This document shows, piece after piece, positions 46,855 to 60,200 of a stretch of 64,000 bases of DNA (position 1 is the first letter of the stretch; each line of letters starts with the position of its first letter). The notes under the pieces are model-generated. The model saw only the letters and a list, made by a program, of their open reading frames with translations. It made no database searches and was not told the origin of the DNA. The DNA comes from Mikania micrantha (Eukaryota > Streptophyta > Magnoliopsida > Asterales > Asteraceae). A program made the translations under genes and the position numbers. Location of the stretch: the NCBI GenBank assembly GCA_009363875.1, contig CM018690.1, positions 35,345,445-35,409,444 on the forward strand, written 5' to 3'.

Positions 46855-47602
46855 ACATAATACAATTTGAAAGAAAAAAAAATATCTTCTTCGTATTAGG
46901 TTAGCAGTGCACTGGTATACCAGTAATACTATATTTTCGTATTTTTCATTATCAAAGATTATTTAAAAATATGTATAAGTAATGCAATGTGTGTTTAATA
47001 TGATTGATTTAACCTGAGTATAATGTATAGATGATAAACGCGTATAAAGTATTAATACACTTCTTTTTTTAACATGTTTTGTAGTTGGTAATGGGGTGAA
47101 CATCATAGCTAGGAAGATTAAGAATCACGTTTGTAACCTAAATTTCATTTCCAAAAACATTATAAAAAAATGTAAAATAAATTTACATATATCATACATA
47201 TGTTCGCTTGACACTCGAAGCTTGTACATGCAAAATGCTGATGCGTCGGTTTACATGGTTTAAAACTAAATTCAACTACTTTTTTTGAATCTTTTTTATA
47301 AATAAATAATATGGGATTCTTTTCGGATAACAAATCAATGATTTAAGATATGTGTAATGTGAGGTGACACAAGCGTGATGTCCCTTCGTCACTCTTTTAT
47401 CACGCCTCTTGAACATTATACACCAGGTTTGGCAATTGTTTTATTTTATAAATCAATAGAAAACATTAAAATCATCCTTTATCTTTTCACATATTATATC
47501 TTATTATTACATATATTTTCTACTAATACTCACTAACCAACACTTTTCTTGCGTGACACTGATATGCGCTTGTATTACATGCAATAAACCCCAATCAGAC
47601 CT
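46855..47602. other. Intergenic DNA without recognised genes
   Basis: AT-rich; a GTGACAC / GTGTCAC-type inverted pair near 47363-47560 may be an old TIR element. No gene seen. Confidence 0.45.
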
Positions 47603-47610
47603 TCTAATAC

Positions 47611-47916
47611 CAATGTTTTCATAACCGGACCGGACGTCGAACCAGTATCTTTACCGATCAAAGATCCAACCGGTCGGACCGCTCAAACCGGATTTAAGAA
47701 CCGGATGATTTTATAAATATATATATATATAATCAAAAAAAATAAAGAAAACCGGTTCAACCAAAGGTCCGACCACCGATTTTCCGGTCCGACCACCAGT
47801 TCGACTAGCCGGTTCACCCAGAACCCATAACCAGACCGGCTCGACCACCGGTTCGACCACCGGTTCCTGGTTCAACCTGTCCGACCGGCCGGTCCGATCT
47901 GGTTTTCAAAACATTG
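47611..47916. mobile_element. hAT-like MITE (CCGGTT family), 306 bp
   Basis: It starts CAATGTTTTCATAACCGG and ends GGTTTTCAAAACATTG, with perfect 8-bp TCTAATAC on both sides (47603-47610 and 47917-47924). The core matches 29394-29619. Confidence 0.88.
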
Positions 47917-47924
47917 TCTAATAC

Positions 47925-48368
47925 ACATAGCCTTAGTAGTTTTTTCAATAGGAATTGTTTGCAACTATTGAAATAATATATTTATTTAACTTAATCATGA
48001 TGCATGTTGATATATAATTAAATATTGTTTAAGACTAATTTAGTAATGAATAATGGCACAATTTTAGTTATTCATACCTAGATGCAAAAACATGTAGTGG
48101 TTGAGCAATATTTCTTTATTAATGTCAATAATAATTGTAAAATATTCTAATTTATGAAACCGTGCTATTAACTTTATAAAATGAGTATTTAAGTAAAACA
48201 AATAAGCATGTGTTGACAACGTTTAAGACTATTATGTATTTTAGTCGTCGTATTTGAAATCCATCGAATTATGTTTATGCTTACACTTGTCTTTGAGTGT
48301 AAGTTTTTTTAAAAAAAAAAGAACCATAAATATATAAATAAATAATTTATATATAAAAACATTTATAC

Positions 48369-48423
<55 letters not shown>

Positions 48424-49184
48424 TTAAAACCATGTGTCTTGCATTAGGTCCTATTGATTTATGAGACTAACTGTGTATGTTTTTGTTGTTTGAAAATCCA
48501 TCAAACAATAAAAAAAGCCTTTTCTAAGTATTCTATTAAATAGTTTAACATATTTATGTTTTTTATAGACAATCAAATCTTACTATGTGATTCAATCTTA
48601 TGTAATATTTTGTAAATGTTTAGTGAAGTAGTTGAACTTCACTCAAACTGTTATAAAACTTTGTGTTTTTTTTATAGAAAATTAAAATAAATCTATAACA
48701 TTGTTAAATCAGATTAATGAATAACATTAAAATGGCTTATATGTATTTTGGGTTGTAGCCCAGTGATTAAAAATATCATTCAAAAACGTGTCAACCAATC
48801 AATTGTTTCCGATAAGAAAGAAAGTTCAAACATGAAAATGTATAATTTATGAAATTGATATAGTTTGGAAGTAGTATATATATTTGAGTAGGTGTGTTAG
48901 CTGTTAAAAAATATTGTGGTTGAGATAAACAAAAAAGAGGAGTTGATGTGATTGTTAACTTTTATTTAACAATATCAAACATTTTATTACCATCAATTCA
49001 AAATTTATATTGCATCTTTTTTTTTAATTTTAAATAAATAACCAAACTTTTATAAGATCGCAATTGTGACACGTAAAACGTTGTGTCAAGAACTTACATT
49101 TAATCCAATTAAAATGGTGTGTAAGATGGTCAAATATTACAACTAGTAATTTTAACCCACATGTATCACGACGGCGTCGAAATG
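47925..49184. other. AT-rich intergenic DNA with an (AAT)n microsatellite
   Basis: An uninterrupted (ATA/AAT)n tract of about 16 units spans 48371-48419. The rest is AT-rich with no gene recognised. Confidence 0.65.
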
Positions 49185-49773
49185 CATAGTAATTCGAATT
49201 TGTATAGTTGAATGAATAAGCATCATATTTCATTCAACTTGTTTACTAATAAAAACTATTTTAGAACACGGACTAACTAAAAAGAAACATGATATAACAT
49301 TCTGCAAAAGTTTATAATAAAATCTAAAACTTACAAGTGAAACCTAAAAATTTTGATACTAGAGGACTAGAAATTGTAAAGATAATTTTAATTACGGTTG
49401 AAAGTACTCAAAAATAAAAGAACAACATTGCATAAAAGAAAAAAAGAGTAGAGAAATAATGCATTAGTCAATAAAGACTACTAAAATAATGTTAACTTTA
49501 CCACACAAGCAGTGACAAAGTTTGAACATTTTGAAAGACGGGACAAAAATTTATATGATACAGAATACATGTTAATTGTTTGAAGCAAAGGGTCAAACCA
49601 GTATTTTTAACAAAAAAATAATAGGTCGGCTAAAAATTAACTCATACAAATGAAAAAAGTCCATGCACACAAAGTGTTAACTTTGAAATACGTTTAAATA
49701 GAAGTATAGAACCCAACATAGTAAAATAAGCTTTTATTTTATGTATGAATAATGTTGATTTTGTGCTCTTTTA

Positions 49774-49815
<42 letters not shown>

Positions 49816-50860
49816 GATCAAATAAGAACCCACCATAATTGAGAGAACTCAATAACTCTCATCCAATGGTTCAAATTTCCAAGATTAAATATAATGGTGA
49901 CATGTGTCACTAATTAACTTTTAATACAAAAGGACATTATGGTCTTTTGTGTTAATTACAAAAATCAGATTTAATACAAGAGTGACAAGTGTCACACTCT
50001 TAAAAAACCATCTATTTTCCTATTTTTTAAATTAAAGTTCCCCCCTTGATTTTTATACACTTATAACTTTTTTATACTACGTTATTTTTTTATAAAAATT
50101 ACACCATTAAACTCGTCATATTTTTCTCGTTAATTTCATTATAGTCATGCCAAATTTTTTTCGGGTGTTCGTAATTACACTAATGTAAAAAACATAAATA
50201 CAATAATTTTTCTCTTTTTTCAAAAATTTTCCATCAATTTTTTTTTCTCTTATCTTAAATATATATTACAAACTTATTTTTTATTATAAAATTTAGTTAA
50301 TTAGATAAATTTATATCAAATAAGATAGAAACTTAGATAATTGTGACGTAAAAAAAAATAATAAGTTACAGCTCGTTACATCAGTGTAACGACTCGTTAC
50401 ATCAGTGTAATTATGAACACTTTGAAAAAATTCAGCTCATTACATCAGTGTAATTAGGAACACTTTGAAAAAATTCAGCTCGTTACATCAGTGTAATTAC
50501 GAACACTTTGAAAAAATTCAGCTCGTTACATCAGTGTAATTTCGAAAACTTTAAAAAAATTTGACAAAAGTATACTTGAATTAAAGATAAAAATGTGAGA
50601 AATTTAATGGTGTAATTTTTTTAAAAAAATAATAATGTATATAAAAGTTATGAAGGTTTAAAAAATTGGGGGGTAAACTTTTATTTTAAAAATTAAATCA
50701 AGTACACCACACAAATCTCCAAAATACCCTTAAAGAAATCTCCACCACTCATTTTTCCTAGATTTAATATGGACCACACATTTCAAATTTATTAAATTAG
50801 ACAACCAATCAAATTAGGTTTATGGGTTATCTCAATTACCATGGGTTCTCATTCACTCCT

Positions 50861-50896
<36 letters not shown>

Positions 50897-50935
50897 CATG
50901 AAAAATAAATTAATTAGGAAATGATCCATCAGTGA
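49185..50935. repeat. Duplicated flank, copy 1
   Basis: From CATAGTAATTCG at 49185 the sequence is nearly identical to 55493-57240, including a (TA)n-bounded element, and differs mainly in TA-tract length. It ends with AGTGA (50931-50935), the target duplication of the LTR that follows. Because the same flank precedes the second LTR, this is host DNA duplicated together with the LTR, not retroelement interior. Confidence 0.92.
49778..50892. mobile_element. (TA)n-bounded element, copy 1
   Basis: TA tracts bound it at about 49778-49810 and 50870-50892. Subterminal inverted repeats pair TTACACCATTAAA (near 50100) with TTTAATGGTGTAA (near 50605). In the middle, five copies of CTCGTTACATCAGTGTAA or CTCATTACATCAGTGTAA occur at 50372-50545, most spaced by AACACTTTGAAAAAATTCAG. 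No coding region. Confidence 0.7.
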
Positions 50936-53900
50936 TGTAACATCACTGTACTTTAGGTTGTCCGTGCATCCGTACGATTGTACTGTTACGACCTGAGATT
51001 ATGTAATTATTAATATTGACACATTACTTGATGATTATCACTGTTACTGGTATACAAGTTTACAACATATTATACGCGTAAACCATGGGAAGTTTAGTTG
51101 TAACTCAACTAAACAGAACCAGAGGGTTTATCGCAGTTACATTATACTGATTATGGATTATTGATTTGGTATGGGAATGGAAATGGGATGGAACTGGGAG
51201 TTTGTTATGGTCTGGTTGCTAAACGTAGTCAAAGACACATGGTCATGGTTTATCGAAATAGCGGTGGGACGGTGTAGGGGAGGTTGCGATCTACCTCTGC
51301 ATATGCCCTATATATATGCATATTTCGGTCTATCATGGATGTGTCAGTGACTAGGATTTAGTGGGTTTTGGTTTGGGAATGATAATATTAAAGTTAATAA
51401 ATAATGAGAATTAATTACGCGAAGTGAGGTTGCGAACATTATTTAAACGCGGATATTAATTCAGAAATGTTAACTTAATAAATGTATTCGCGTGAATGAC
51501 GATTCACACGAATATAATTATTAAGAATGATATTCTGAAACGATATTCCATAAATCGTAAATCGAATCGAAATACGATACGAGCGTGGGATTCGTAAAGG
51601 TGACGATCTTTACAAATTCATACGTAAGTAACGTGTTTCGACGGGATAAATAAATAATATCAAACGAAATTAAATTAATAAATGAAAACTTAAAACGTTT
51701 ATCAGGAATCACAACATAAAACGAATTTGAATAGATTAATTATTTAAATAAGTGATTTAATTAAAATAAATGGTGATCTTTTATTTAAACGATTTTAATT
51801 GAAAAAAACTATTTATTTAAAAATGAAAATAATATAATTGAATGTTTTATGTTTAAAAATATTTCACGATGAAAACCGAGCATTTTATAAGTCGTATCGC
51901 GATAAAAACGAGACTGAACAAGCGGGGAACGACACGCGATATAAGGAAGAAAGTTCCTTTCTTCCTCATTCATCAACACTCTCTCTCTCTCTCTAAAAAC
52001 ACACACACACTTTCTCTCTACCTTCTCTCTAACATATCTCGCTCGTTACTCGACGGATTCAAGTGATCTTGGCGCCAAAACGACCGCGTGATCGAGAGGA
52101 ACAAGGGAATACAAAGAAACCCAGCTGTTGATCGCGATTTGAAGGTAAAAAGTCCAGTTACTTTTCGGTTTTGGGTGAAAAACCTATTTGAACATGATTA
52201 CATTGTTAGCCGAACTATAGGCCGGCGAACCCTTTCTTTCCCCTGGGCCGAACCCTCCACCAACGAACCAAATGGTTCGTGGGATGATGTTAAGCCGAAC
52301 CTTTCTTCCTTTTTGGGCCGAACCTAGGTGTAACTGGATCATAGGTTCGCTGCTTTCTATGGGAGATAAAACCTAAATTCGATTAACTAAATGATTAAGG
52401 GTAGATTTGGGGAAACATGATATATATATATAACTACGCATGCATGAACAAACATGGCCACCACCTTTGGTTTTAAAAACATAAATTTATTTATGAGGTT
52501 ATATGTACAATGGGAAATTTGGTTTGAAATACTAAATGTAATTTCTTTAAGTTTTAAATTAACTTGTGATAACTTAAATTGTGGTGGAGATAGGTGAATA
52601 TACATGCATGCAACTACGAAGGAGTACGTATAAGTTTATAAGGGATAAAGCCTTACAACTTACATAACCTTGACACATTAATTTAAAAGATTATCATAGA
52701 TATAAGACAATCAACACTAATGAATTTGAATTATCCTTATGAGATAATAGAAAATAGAATCTTAAGTGTAACATTTTAACTTAGATCGAGTTAACTAAGC
52801 TAATGAATACTTGAGAGTTTAAAGCTAAACAAGTTTAACCATCTAATGACAATGTCATACTTAAACATATGAACGTGAACATATGATAAACACAGATTGA
52901 TGAGTTGATCATTGAGTTGTTTTGGATTTCACGTACGCGAGCGCGCATCCTATTAAAGCACTGAAACTAAGGACTCAGGTGAGTTCTCATAACCTCCCTT
53001 TATTTAAATTGTTTTGTTTTAAAACTCGGAGGTGAAGCATGTATACCAAATTAAATATTATTTTGATAACACAAAGTTAATACCTGTTTATCAATGTGAT
53101 ATTCACATTTATAAATTATCATTATTATCGAATTGTCTCTTATATTTATATATCCGTGTAAACATTGTCATTGACTTCGGTCAATAAAAACGATTACATG
53201 TATGGCCACAAACTCCGTGAATCATTGCTTTTAACTTTGGTTATTTGCTTTGACATCATGTATTGTCACATGGATGTTGTCCACTCCGTGAATCATCGCC
53301 TTTAACTTGGTTATTTGCTTTGACTTCATGTATAGCCACGTGGTTAGCTACCACTCCATGGATCTTGTTTTTAACTTATGTTAATTACATAATGTCCATG
53401 TATAGTCACAGATATTATTTGAGAATATTGATGTTGAGATTGATTGATTGGTTATGTGGATTGATTATCTATTATTGGCTATGATTATTTATGATTAATT
53501 ATGACTGATTGGTTATGTGATTATGTGTTTGTGTATGTGTTTGGTTGTTGAGTTTGGAAATTGATTAGATTATCTCATACAGGTATTATTGTGGATTTTC
53601 TTAGAAAATCATAAGCACTTATACTCATTTTATCTAAACCTTTTATAAAACTATTTTGAACTTAAACTTTTAAATTCATTTTATAAAATCTTTTCAGTAT
53701 AAAACATATGATTACTCACCAACTACTTTGTAGTTGACACTTGATTTTCTTACATGTTTCAGGTGATGAAGCTAAGTAGGATGAGAAGGATGGTCTCCCA
53801 TATTTTGGACATCATCATATAGGATCTTGGACTTAGCTAATTAACTAAAATTCTGGCGATTAGAGTTTAGTTAGTTTAGCTAATTCTTTTGTGTAATTCT

Positions 53901-54013
53901 TTTGTTTGATTGGATGATATATGATGATTTGATTTAGATGCCCACGAGCTTTTGAACAATCTACACATCCCTCGTGGCATCTCGACTTTTCCGCCATCGG
54001 TCGGGGTGTTACA
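50936..54013 (+). repeat. 5' LTR of a second retroelement, 3078 bp
   Basis: It begins TGTAACATCACTG after AGTGA and ends GGTCGGGGTGTTACA, directly followed by a primer binding site. Compared with 57241-60697 it lacks 383 bp at about 52204, with CATT microhomology at the breakpoints. Small ORFs inside (51869-52066, 52088-52327, 53263-53484) are not supported as genes. Confidence 0.9.
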
Positions 54014-55118
54014 GATTGGTATCAGAGCCTGGGTTATAGGGAATTAGGTTACTAGAAATGGTTGACCTAGTCTATAACCGTAGGATACCCTAGTATGAAT
54101 TATTTCATACACTAGTTAGTATATTCAGGATTTCATGCTTATGTGTTTATTACATGTTAACTGAACTCCTGTTATACAACTGATTTATAAATATTGTTTA
54201 CTAATTATTTGCTTACTTGTGCCCTAATGACTCGATAAGGACATACTTGTGGTGTATTGTAAAGGTGGTGGGACGGTGGTTTGGGCGGTTGCGACCTACC
54301 CTTATCATATGCCCTATATATATACCATTTACAGTACATCGGGTGGATGTCAGTATTCAGGAATAAGGGAACTACCCGTTTGGGACACTTATCTGCTTAA
54401 GAACTTAACTGCTTATGAATTTATCTGCTTTAGAAATTATCTGTTAGATTTTATGATCACCAGACAAGGACACACTCGTGGTATACTACAAAGGTGGTAG
54501 GACGGTGTAAGGGGGGTTGCGATCTACCCTTGCATATGCCCTATACATATACCATTTGTAGTATATTGGGGGCCTGTTAGTGTCAGGAACTTAGGATATT
54601 ATTAGGACATTACTAGGAATTGTGTAAGGTTATGATTGATGGATTGGTAATGGTATGTTGGTTAAGGTTGGTTTGGATTGACACTTTGGATGATCACATT
54701 TGATGAACACTTATAAATTCACTTATGAAATACACTCATTGGACACGTAGGGTGCATAGGATCAATGAACGACGCGAACACTTAGTGATTGAATTGTAGA
54801 ATTGGATGATGATATAGACACTTGAAGAATATACAAACGCAGAGTGATGATACTAACACCTAGTGATGGTATGAACACTTGATGAGAATAAATTATAGGG
54901 AGGATATGAACACTTAGTGACAATAAGAGCACTCAGTGATGATATGAACCCTTATTTATAATTATGGACATTGAGATTTGGTATGAAATTTAGTGAACTT
55001 AGACATTAGGAGAACTTTAATGTCAGGTGAACTTAGACATTAGGTGAACTTAGAAATAAGCAAACCTACATGTCAGGTGAACTTAGACATTAGGCGAACC
55101 TAATTGTCTAATGGAACT
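54014..55118 (+). mobile_element. Truncated retroelement interior after the PBS
   Basis: TGGTATCAGAGC at 54017-54028 is the initiator Met tRNA primer site, four bases after the LTR. The following 1.1 kb has no gag or pol domain. It contains two copies of a roughly 100-bp block (about 54237-54335 and about 54474-54570, each with TGCGAYCTACCCTT and CATATGCCCTATA) also found once in the LTR at about 51240-51330, and runs of GAACACTTAGTGA-like and GTGAACTTAGACATTAGG-like motifs (54760-55110). Confidence 0.85.
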
Positions 55119-55492
55119 CAGTGTTGTAAAAATCGGCCTAGGCGGCCGCTATCTGTGTAATTTTTGGCCTAGGCGGTGCCTAGGCGCTAGGCGGTGCTAG
55201 GCGGCCTAGGCGGGGCCTAGGCGGCCCGATCAGATTTTTATTTTTTTTCACTTTTTTGACTTTTTTTGGCTTTTTTTGACTTTTTTATGGTAAAAAGGGA
55301 CTCATTTCATGATTATTTAGACATTTCTCAATCAAAAATCTTTAATATGTCTCTGAAACATCGAATTCAAGCAGTTAACATCGAAATTTATCTCTAAACT
55401 TTGAACTCAGTGTTTAAGTTTGCACTTTAAAGTATTTTTTTAGTATATTTAAGTATATTTTTTAAAATTATTTAAGTATTATATTAAATAAT
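55119..55492. mobile_element. Truncated MITE (CCTAGGCGG family)
   Basis: It starts CAGTGTTGTAAAAATCGGCC with dense GCCTAGGCG motifs (55137-55225), as in a common plant TIR family. The expected inverted right end (TTACAACACTG) is absent: at 55493 the sequence switches to the duplicated flank. The element was therefore probably cut by the duplication junction. Confidence 0.6.
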
Positions 55493-57165
55493 CATAGTAA
55501 TTCGAATTTGTATAGTTGAATGAATAAGCATCATATTTCATTCAACTTGTTTACTAATAAAAACTATTTTAGAACACGGACTAACTAAAAAGAAACATGA
55601 TATAACATTCTGCAAAAGTTTATAATAAAATCTAAAACTTACAAGTGAAACCTAAAAATTTTGATACTAGAGGACTAGAAATTGTAAAGATAATTTTAAT
55701 TACGGTTGAAAGTACTCATAAATAAAAGAACAACATTGCATAAAAGAAAAAAAAGAGTAGAGAAATAATGCATTAGTCAATAAAGACTACTAAAATAATG
55801 TTAACTTTACCACACAAGCAGTGACAAAGTTTGAACATTTTGAAAGACGGGACAAAAATTTATATGATACAGAATACATGTTAATTGTTTGAAGTAAAGG
55901 GTCAAACCAGTATTTTTAACAAAAAAATAATAGGTCGGCTAAAAATTAACTCATACAAATGAAAAAAGTCCATGCACACAAAGTGTTAACTTTGAAATAC
56001 GTTTAAATAGAAGTATAGAACCCAACATAGTAAAATAAGCTTTTATTTTATGTATGAATAATGTTGATTTTGTGCTCTTTTATTTAATATATATATATAT
56101 ATATATGTATATAGAGAATGGATCAAATAAGAACCCACCATAATTGAGAGAACTCAATAACTCTCATCCAATGGTTCAAATTTCCAAGATTAAATATAAT
56201 GGTGACATGTGTCACTAATTAACTTTTAATACAAAAGGACATTATGGTCTTTTGTGTTAATTACAAAAATCAGATTTAATACAAGAGTGACAAGTGTCAC
56301 ACTCTTAAAAAACCATCTATTTTTCTATTTTTTAAATTAAAGTTCCCCCCTTGATTTTTATACACTTATAACTTTTTTATACTACGTTATTTTTTTATAA
56401 AAATTACACCATTAAACTCGTCATATTTTTCTCGTTAATTTCATTATAGTCATGCCAAATTTTTTTCGGGTGTTCGTAATTACACTAATGTAAAAAACAT
56501 AAATACAATAATTTTTCTCTTTTTTCAAAAATTTTCCATCAATTTTTTTTTCTCTTATCTTAAATATATATTACAAACTTATTTTTTATTATAAAATTTA
56601 GTTAATTAGATAAATTTATATCAAATAAGATAGAAAGTTAGATAATTGTAACGTAAAAAAAAATAATAAGTTACAGCTCGTTACATCAGTGTAACGACTC
56701 GTTACATCAGTGTAATTATGAACACTTTGAAAAAATTCAGCTCATTACATCAGTGTAATTAGGAACACTTTGAAAAAATTCAGCTCGTTACATCAGTGTA
56801 ATTACGAACACTTTGAAAAAATTCAGCTCGTTACATCAGTGTAATTTCGAAAACTTTAAAAAAATTTGACAAAAGTATACTTGAATTAAAGATAAAAATG
56901 TGAGAAATTTAATGGTGTAATTTTTTTAAAAAAATAATAATGTATATAAAAGTTATGAAGGTTTAAAAAATTGGGGGGTAAACTTTTATTTTAAAAATTA
57001 AATCAAGTACACCACACAAATCTCCAAAATACCCTTAAAGAAATCTCCACCACTCATTTTTCCCAGATTTAATATGGACCACACATTTCAAATTTATTAA
57101 ATTAGACAACCAATCAAATTAGGTTTATGGGTTATCTCAATTACCATGGGTTCTCATTCACTCCT

Positions 57166-57201
<36 letters not shown>

Positions 57202-57240
57202 CATGAAAAATAAATTAATTAGGAAATGATCCATCAGTGA
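55493..57240. repeat. Duplicated flank, copy 2
   Basis: This repeats 49185-50935 at an offset of 6308 bp. It ends with AGTGA (57236-57240) immediately before the second LTR. Confidence 0.92.
56090..57198. mobile_element. (TA)n-bounded element, copy 2
   Basis: Same element as 49778-50892, carried along in the duplication, with different TA tract lengths. It holds the same CATCAGTGTAA repeats at about 56680-56845. Confidence 0.7.
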
Positions 57241-60200
57241 TGTAACATCACTGTACTTTAGGCTGTCCGTACATCCGTACGATTGTACTGTTACGACCTG
57301 AGATTATGTAATTATTAATATTGACACATTACTTGATGATTATCACTGTTACTGGTATACAAGTTTACAACATATTATACGCGTAAACCATGGGAAGTTT
57401 AGTTGTAACTCAACTAAACAGAACCAGAGGGTTTATCGCAGTTACATTATACTGATTATGGATTATTGATTTGGTATGGGAATGGAAATGGGATGGAACT
57501 GGGAGTTTGTTATGGTCTGGTTTCTAAACGTAGTCAAAGACACATGGTCATGGTTTATCGAAATAGCGGTGGGACGGTGTAGGGGAGGTTGCGATCTACC
57601 TCTGCATATGCCCTATATATATGCATATTTCGGTCTATCATGGATGTGTCAGTGACTAGGATTTAGTGGGTTTTGGTTTGGGAATGATAATATTAAAGTT
57701 AATAAATAATGAGAATTAATTACGCGAAGTGAGGTTGCGAACATTATTTAAACGCGGATATTAATTCAGAAATGTTAACTTAATAAATGTATTCGCGTGA
57801 ATGACGATTCACACGAATATAATTATTAAGAATGATATTCTGAAACGATATTCCATAAATCGTAAATCGAATCGAAATACGATACGAGCGTGGGATTCGT
57901 AAAGGTGACGATCTTTACAAATTCGTACGTAAGTAACGTGTTTCGACGGGATAAATAAATAATATCAAACGAAATTACATTAATAAATGAAAACTTAAAA
58001 CGTTTATTAGGAATCACAACATAAAACGAATTTGAATAGATTAATTATTTAAATAAGTGATTTAATTAAAATAAATGGTGATCTTTTATTTAAACGATTT
58101 TAATTGAAAAAAAAACTATTTATTTAATAATGAAAATAATATAATTGAATGTTTTATGTTTAAAAATATTTCACGATGAAAACCGAGCATTTTATAAGTC
58201 GTATCGCGATAAAAACGAGACTGAACAAGCGGGGAACGACACGCGATATACCTTTCTTCCTCATTCATCAACACTCTCTCTCTCTCTAAAAACACACACA
58301 CACTTTCTCTCTACCTTCTCTCTAACCTATCTCGCTCGTTACTCGACGGATTCAAGTGATCTTGGCGCCAAAACGACCGCGTGATCGAGAGGAACAAGGG
58401 AATACAAAGAAACCCAGCTGTTGATCGCGATTTGAAGGTAAAAAGTCCAGTTACTTTTCGGTTTCGGGTGAAAACCCTATTTGAACATGATTACATTTTT
58501 CTAAAACGAATTTTTAGTGTTTAATCTTGTTAATCGGAGTAGCACTAACCTGTATAAGCCATAAACGACCGTGCAATCACTTAGATCTTCACGATGATGG
58601 GGAGATGAACAGGGTTCGGCTCGTGAAGGAACACAGGTCGACGAACCTGTTGCTTCAACATGAGTCACGAACCCCAGCAACATTAACGAACCTTCCTGCA
58701 TGCGAGGCGAACCCTTATGGGTTGGGCGAACCTCTGGCGAACTCTCATGCTGAGTCACGAACCCAGGAGGAGCCGAACCTTTCGAGAGCGGGAGACCAAG
58801 GATAGCCGAACCCTGGTGGCCGAACCCTGGTCTATGCGAACCTCCTCTATGGTCGACGAACCTTTTGCCATGCAACCATTGTTAGCCGAACTATAGGCCG
58901 GCGAACCCTTTCTTTCCCCTTGGCCGAACCCACCACCAACGAACCAAATGGTTCGTGGGATGATGTTAAGCCGAACCTTTCTTCCTTTTTGGGCCGAACC
59001 TAGGTGTAACTGGGTCATAGGTTCGCTGCTTTCTATGGGAGATAAAACCTAAATTCGATTAACTAAATGATTAAGGGTAGATTTGGGGAAACATGATATA
59101 TATAGATATATATATAACTACGCATGCATGAACAAACATGGCCACCACCTATGGTTTTAAAAACATAAATTTATTTATGATGTTATATGTACAATGGGAA
59201 ATTTGGTTGGAAATACTAAATGTAATTTCTTTAAGTTCTAAATTAACTTGTGATAACTTAAATTGTGGTGGAGATAGGTGAATATACATGCATGCAACTA
59301 CGAAGGAGTACGTATAAGTTTATAAGGGATAAAGCCTTACAACTTACATAACCTTGACACATTAATTTAAAAGATTATCATAGATATAAGACAATCAACA
59401 CTAATGAATTTGAATTATCCTTATGAGATAATAGAAAATAGAATCTTAAGTGTAACATTTTAACTTAGATCGAGTTAACTAAGCTAATGAATACTTGAGA
59501 GTTTAAAGCTAAACAAGTTTAACCATCTAATGACAATGTCATACTTAAACTTATGAACGCGAACATATGATAAACACAGATTGTTGAGTTGATCATTGAG
59601 TTGTTTTGGATTTCACGTACGCGAGCGCGCATCCTATTAAAGCACTGAAACTAAGGACTCAGGTGAGTTCTCATAACCCCCCTTTCTTTAAATTGTTTTG
59701 TTTTAAAACTCGGAGGGGAAGCGTGTATACCAAATTAAATATTATTTTGATAACACAAAGTTAATACCTGTTTATCAATGTGATATTCACATTTATAAAT
59801 TATCATTATTATTGAATTGTCTCTTATATTTATATATCCGTGTAAACATTGTCATTGACTTCGGTCAATAACAACGATTACATGTATGGCCACAAACTCC
59901 GTGAATCATTGCTTTTAACTTCGATTATTTGCTTTGACATCATGTATTGTCACGTGGATGTTGTCCACTCCGTGAATCATCGCCTTTAACTTGGTTATTT
60001 GCTTTGACTTCATGTATAGCCACGTGGTTAGCTACCACTCCATGGATCTTGTTTTTAACTTATGTTAATTACATAATGTCCATGTATAGTCACATATATT
60101 ATTTGAGAATATTGATGTTGAGATTGATTGATTGGTTATGTGGATTGATTATCTATTATTGGCTATGATTATTTATGATTAATTATGACTGATTGGTTAT

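Noticed and set aside
50372..50545. CRISPR-like array of CATCAGTGTAA repeats
   Set aside because: This is eukaryotic DNA. The spacers are near-identical to each other, so this is a simple tandem repeat in a transposable element.
50984..51000. LTR start at TGTTACGACCTGAG
   Set aside because: It looks like a classic LTR edge, but its flank TGTAC does not match the DNA after 60697. The start at 50936 (TGTAACATC) has AGTGA before it and AGTGA after the 3' end, and it pairs TGTAACA with TGTTACA.
53263..53484. Conserved 73-codon ORF (also 59947-60168)
   Set aside because: Its conservation is explained by the LTR duplication; the frame is low-complexity near the C-terminus and lacks a recognised domain.
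58501..59018. Overlapping ORFs of 124, 92 and 87 codons as genes
   Set aside because: They overlap on both strands of the CGAACC repeat patch in an LTR; no domain and mutually exclusive.
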